The notes under the pieces were generated by a model. The model made no database searches. It saw only the letters and a program-made list of their open reading frames with translations, and was not told the DNA's origin. From Microcella putealis (GTDB taxonomy: Bacteria; Actinomycetota; Actinomycetes; Actinomycetales; Microbacteriaceae), in NCBI RefSeq assembly GCF_004216575.1, contig NZ_SGWW01000001.1:124001-188000 (forward strand): a DNA stretch of 64,000 nt, given 5' to 3'. This document shows, piece after piece, positions 60,690-64,000 of this stretch (positions within the stretch are counted from its first letter, which is position 1; each line of letters opens with the position of its first letter). Made by a program: the position numbers and the translations under genes.

Positions 60690-62426
60690 ATGCCCCGCCT
60701 GCGCGTCGCCCTGGCCCAGACGAACCCGGTTGTCGGCGATCTCGCGGGCAACGCCGCGCAGCTTCTTGCCGCGGCCCGCGATGCCCACGCCGCGGGTGCC
60801 GATCTGCTGGTCTCGGGCGAGATGGCGCTGTCGGGTTACCCCATTGAAGATCTCGCGTCGCGACCGTCGTTTCTCACCGCCGCCCGCTCCGCGGTCGAGA
60901 CGCTCGCTGCCGAATTGGATGCTGCCGGTCTCGGCTCGCTCGCCGTGATCGTCGGTCACCCCGACGGTCCGTTCGAGCCGCGCGCCCTCGGTGGCTCGAA
61001 CGCTCCGACGGCGATCGCCCAGAACTGCGCGAGCGTGCTGCAGCACGGCCGCGTGGTCGCCCGCTACGCCAAGCATCACCTGCCGAACTACTCGGTTTTC
61101 GACGAGTATCGGGTCTTCATTCCGGGCGATGAGCTGCTCGTCGTGCGCATCGGCGGCGTGGACGCGGCGATCATCGTCTGTGAAGACCTGTGGCGCGATG
61201 GCGGCCCGGTGGGGCGGGTGCTCGAATCGGACGCGGGTCTGCTGCTCGTGCTGAACGCATCGCCCTTCGAGCGAGATAAGGACGAGGTGCGCCTGCCGCT
61301 CGTCACCCGCCGAGCGACCGAGACCGACACGGTCGTCGCCTACGTGAACATCGTCGGCGGTCAGGACGACCTCGTATTCGACGGCGACAGTGTGGTCGTC
61401 GACGGCGCCGGCCGCATCCTCGCCCGCGCACCGCAGTTCGCCGAGCACCTGCTGCTCGTCGACGTTGAGGCCGAAGAGGCGGGTGACCACCCTGCACCCG
61501 CGGGCGTCTCCCGCGTCGAGCTGGACCGGGCCCCGGCTGGCGACAAGCCACCGCTCTCTCCCGCCGTCGCCGAATTGCCCGACGACCGCGAGCAGCTGTG
61601 GAACGCCCTGGTGACGGGGCTGCGCGACTACGTCGAGAAGAATCGCTTCCGCTCGGTGGTGTTGGGGCTCTCGGGCGGCATCGACTCGGCCGTGTGTGCG
61701 GCGATCGCGGTGGACGCGCTCGGCGCCGACCGGGTGCACGGCGTCTCGATGCCGAGCAAGTACTCGAGCGACCATTCGCGCAGCGATGCCGATCTGCTCG
61801 CCGCGGCCACGGGCATCCACTACTCGACCGAGGCGATCGCCGAGCTTGTCGCTCCCGTCGAGACGCAGTTGGCGCTCGACGGCGTCGCGGCCGAAAACCT
61901 GCAGGCGCGCATCCGCGGGGTGATCCTCATGGGGCTGTCGAACATGCACGGGCACCTCGTGCTCACCACCGGCAACAAGACCGAGCTCGCGGTGGGCTAC
62001 TCGACGATCTACGGCGACTCGGTCGGCGGCTTCGCACCCATCAAAGACGTGCCAAAGCTGCTGGTGTGGGAGCTCGCCCGCTGGCGCAACGCGCACGCCG
62101 AAGCCCGTGGTGAGACGCCGCCGATCCCTGTCGGCTCGATCGAGAAGCCGCCGAGCGCCGAACTGCGGCCCGATCAGACCGACCAAGACTCGCTGCCGCC
62201 CTATGAGGTGCTCGACGAGATTCTCGAGCACTACATCTCGGAGCTACTCGGCAAAGACGACATCGTGGCGCTCGGATTCGACCGCGAGATCGTCGAGTTC
62301 GTGACGGGCCTCGTGGATCGCGCCGAGTGGAAGCGGCGCCAGGGGGCGATCGGGCCGAAGATTTCGGCGATCGCGTTCGGGCGCGATCGGCGACTGCCCA
62401 TTACTTATCGGCCCACTGACCTGTAG
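60690..62426 (+). CDS. nadE: glutamine-dependent NAD+ synthase
   Basis: 578 residues. N-terminal nitrilase-type glutaminase (SGEMALSGYP, KHHLPNYSVFDEYR, IVCEDLWRDGGP give the Glu-Lys-Cys triad) to about residue 270, then the ATP-dependent synthetase with the PP-loop LGLSGGIDSAV, MPSKYSSDHS, TGNKTELAVGYSTIYGDSVGG. Amidates deamido-NAD. ATG 60690 behind a TAGGCT -10. A 16-bp sequence from its last codons is repeated 46 bp later before panB. Confidence 0.94.
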   Translation: MPRLRVALAQTNPVVGDLAGNAAQLLAAARDAHAAGADLLVSGEMALSGYPIEDLASRPSFLTAARSAVETLAAELDAAGLGSLAVIVGHPDGPFEPRALGGSNAPTAIAQNCASVLQHGRVVARYAKHHLPNYSVFDEYRVFIPGDELLVVRIGGVDAAIIVCEDLWRDGGPVGRVLESDAGLLLVLNASPFERDKDEVRLPLVTRRATETDTVVAYVNIVGGQDDLVFDGDSVVVDGAGRILARAPQFAEHLLLVDVEAEEAGDHPAPAGVSRVELDRAPAGDKPPLSPAVAELPDDREQLWNALVTGLRDYVEKNRFRSVVLGLSGGIDSAVCAAIAVDALGADRVHGVSMPSKYSSDHSRSDADLLAAATGIHYSTEAIAELVAPVETQLALDGVAAENLQARIRGVILMGLSNMHGHLVLTTGNKTELAVGYSTIYGDSVGGFAPIKDVPKLLVWELARWRNAHAEARGETPPIPVGSIEKPPSAELRPDQTDQDSLPPYEVLDEILEHYISELLGKDDIVALGFDREIVEFVTGLVDRAEWKRRQGAIGPKISAIAFGRDRRLPITYRPTDL

Positions 62427-62467
62427 CCGTCGCGGCGCGATGCGCCGCGCGTATCGGCCCACTGACC
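62406..62467 (+). repeat. 16-bp direct repeat flanking a hairpin at the nadE end
   Basis: TATCGGCCCACTGACC at 62406-62421 (last nadE codons) and 62452-62467. Between them CGCGGCGC-GAT-GCGCCGCG forms an 8-bp stem (62431-62449). Possibly a slippage duplication or a terminator unit. Confidence 0.55.
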
Positions 62468-62478
62468 GGTGACGGGTC

Positions 62479-62484
62479 TAGGCT
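62479..62484 (+). promoter_or_regulatory. -10 hexamer of panB
   Basis: TAGGCT lies 6 nt before ATG 62491; leaderless spacing. Confidence 0.45.
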
Positions 62485-62490
62485 CGCTGC

Positions 62491-63336
62491 ATGGCTGAGG
62501 CACCGAAGCGCGTCCGTATCCGCCACTTTGCTCGGGCGAAAGAGCAGGGCATCACGATCACGGGGCTCACCTCGTATGACGTGCTCACCGCCCAGATCTT
62601 CGACGAGGCCGGCATCGACTTTCTGCTCGTCGGCGACTCGGCGGGCAACACCGTGCTCGGCTACGACACGACCTTGCCGGTCACAATCGACGACCTCATT
62701 CCGCTGACCCGCGGTGTCGTGCGCGGCGTGAAGCGCGCACTCGTCGTCGCGGACATGCCCTTCGGCTCGTACGAGACGGGCGCCGACGAGGCTCTGCACA
62801 CCGCCTTCCGGTTCATGAAAGAGACAGGCGCGCACGCCGTCAAGCTCGAGGGCGGGGTGCGCTCTGCTGAACAGATCCGCCGCATCGTGTCGGCGGGCAT
62901 CCCCGTCATGGGGCACGTGGGCTTCACTCCCCAGTCGGAGCACGGTCTCGGTGGGCACGTCATTCAGGGCCGCGGCAGCGCCGTCGATCAGCTGCTCGCC
63001 GATGCGAAGGCGGTCGAGGAGGCGGGAGCGTTTGCGGTCGTGCTCGAGATGGTGCCCGCAGAGGCGGCCGAGCGCGTGACGGCCGAGTTGAGCATCCCCA
63101 CCATCAGCGTCGGAGCGGGCCCGCATTGCGACGGCCAGCTGGTCGTCTGGACCGACTGGGCGGGCCTCACGAGTGGGCGCATCCCGAAGTTCGTCAAGCA
63201 GTACGCGAACCTGCGCACGGTGCTGTTCGACGCCGCCGTCGCGTACAAGGCCGACGTCGAGTCGGGCGCCTACCCCGACGAGGCACACAGCTACAGCGAC
63301 GAGACGGCCGAAAAGGCGCACCGCGAGCGCGAGTAG
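62491..63336 (+). CDS. panB: 3-methyl-2-oxobutanoate hydroxymethyltransferase
   Basis: 281 residues. [30 protein letters not shown] (in pieces), [58 protein letters not shown] and [16 protein letters not shown] are PanB blocks with the Mg-binding Asp and catalytic Glu. First committed step of pantothenate synthesis. It converges with a short conserved gene. Confidence 0.95.
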   Translation: MAEAPKRVRIRHFARAKEQGITITGLTSYDVLTAQIFDEAGIDFLLVGDSAGNTVLGYDTTLPVTIDDLIPLTRGVVRGVKRALVVADMPFGSYETGADEALHTAFRFMKETGAHAVKLEGGVRSAEQIRRIVSAGIPVMGHVGFTPQSEHGLGGHVIQGRGSAVDQLLADAKAVEEAGAFAVVLEMVPAEAAERVTAELSIPTISVGAGPHCDGQLVVWTDWAGLTSGRIPKFVKQYANLRTVLFDAAVAYKADVESGAYPDEAHSYSDETAEKAHRERE

Positions 63337-63373
63337 CGACGGGCGCAGCGAACGTGGCGCCGATGGCCGAGAG

Positions 63374-63541
63374 CTAGCTTTCCTCCCGCTCGTCCGCCTC
63401 CCACTCGGCCGCACGGCGGAGCAGCGTCTCGGGAGCCCGCTCGGCCTCCTCGCGGCTCGCGAATGGGCCGTAGCGGTCACCGCCGAGTGACTGCGGGCCC
63501 TCTTCGACCTCGCCCGTCTTGTGGTTGTACCACCAGGCCAT
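63374..63541 (-). CDS. short conserved protein ([16 protein letters not shown] type)
   Basis: 55 residues. Starts [34 protein letters not shown], read in pieces, and ends in an acidic helix. The pattern suggests a small SPOR-like or GYF-like fold; short proteins of this type occur next to map genes in actinobacteria. ATG 63541; the long upstream frame is antisense to map. Confidence 0.6.
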   Translation of the reverse strand: MAWWYNHKTGEVEEGPQSLGGDRYGPFASREEAERAPETLLRRAAEWEADEREES

Positions 63542-63586
63542 GACTGCCTCCCCTGCCCGAGCGTCGGGGCGTCTCCTCGCGCTCGA

Positions 63587-63592
63587 TAGACT
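63587..63592 (+). promoter_or_regulatory. -10 hexamer of map
   Basis: TAGACT lies 7 nt before ATG 63600; leaderless spacing. Confidence 0.5.
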
Positions 63593-63599
63593 CAACGCT

Positions 63600-64000
63600 A
63601 TGCCCCGCGACGACTCCGGCCGACTGATTCCGGGGCAACTCACCCCCCAGCGCGCGGTTCCCGCCGCCATCCCGCGGCCGCCCTACGTCGGCAAGCCCAC
63701 CCCGCCCGAGCACCTCGGCGGCGACGTCTACGATGCGGAGACGATCGAGCGCATCCGTGCCGCCGGGACGATCGCGGCTGGCGCCGTCGAGGCTGTCGGC
63801 GCGGCCATTCGCCCCGGCGTCACGACCGATGAGCTCGACCGCATCGCCCACGAGTACGTCACCGGTCACGGCGCGTACCCGTCGACGCTCGGCTATCGCG
63901 GGTTTCCCAAGTCGTGCTGCACGAGCCTCAACGAGGTGATTTGCCACGGGATCCCCGACGACACCGTCATCGCCGAGGGCGACATCGTGAACATTGACAT
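63600..64000 (+). CDS. map: methionine aminopeptidase, 5' part
   Basis: 133 residues visible, the rest lies beyond the window. N-terminal linker rich in Pro ([13 protein letters not shown]), then [62 protein letters not shown] (in pieces) and the start of the metal-binding GDIVNID. This is the type-1b MetAP with N-terminal extension found in actinobacteria. It removes the initiator Met. Confidence 0.93.
   Translation, partial: MPRDDSGRLIPGQLTPQRAVPAAIPRPPYVGKPTPPEHLGGDVYDAETIERIRAAGTIAAGAVEAVGAAIRPGVTTDELDRIAHEYVTGHGAYPSTLGYRGFPKSCCTSLNEVICHGIPDDTVIAEGDIVNID

Overview
The window is a high-GC actinobacterial chromosome segment, most likely from a member of the Microbacteriaceae (inferred from gene content, order and codon use; no 16S rRNA or other taxonomic marker is present). 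Many core genes have a TANNNT-type -10 hexamer 6-7 nt before the start codon, the usual sign of leaderless transcripts in this phylum. No rRNA, canonical tRNA or CRISPR array was found.

Layout. 1-9.4 kb: the 3' end of trmI, an FKBP lipoprotein, pafB-pafC, tatA-tatC, a Ski2-like helicase, and lnt-ppm1 (lipoprotein N-acylation and polyprenol-phosphate mannosylation). 9.4-15.5 kb: rbpA, a GDPD/SPFH/NfeD cluster, an SDR, a Nudix hydrolase, terC behind a manganese (yybP-ykoY) riboswitch, a small PLDc_N protein and a GNAT. 15.5-27.2 kb: an accessory metal-resistance and thiol-redox island. It holds an ACR3-type exporter with a MerR regulator, a 7Fe ferredoxin, an alpha-5-site ArsR sensor, a P1B-4 metal ATPase, VKOR, a DsbA-like protein, a flavoprotein, a TlpA-like lipoprotein, CcdA and a ResB. 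The ResB is cut off by an IS3-family element that abuts a headless tyrosine-recombinase fragment. 27.2-29 kb: a hypothetical gene and corA with a small membrane protein. 29.3-39.2 kb: small regulators and transporters, the TPP-riboswitch-controlled thiM-thiE-thiD/tenA operon, a metB-like gene with a divergent Lrp regulator, an epimerase and trpD. 39.3-43.6 kb: ctaE-qcrC-qcrA-qcrB of the bc-aa3 respiratory supercomplex. 44-47.4 kb: lipB-lipA and glnA1 behind a complete GlnR-type box.

47.34-55.65 kb: an 8.3-kb integrated element sits exactly in the 3' end of glnA1 between 22-bp direct repeats. It carries an integrase, a repressor, an excisionase, a chain of small overlapping genes, a replication-type HTH protein next to an iteron-like array, a scaffold protein, a structured RNA, an HK97-type capsid gene, an ADP-ribosyltransferase-like protein and a P27-type small terminase. 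No portal, large terminase or tail gene is visible. It looks like a capsid-encoding phage satellite or a very compact defective prophage, and it separates glnA1 from its own terminator. This is the most interesting part of the window.

55.7-64 kb: core genes resume with a DUF1643 protein, glnE, glnA2, nadE, panB, a short conserved protein and the 5' end of a methionine aminopeptidase gene. Together glnA1, glnE and glnA2 form the nitrogen-assimilation block into which the mobile element inserted.
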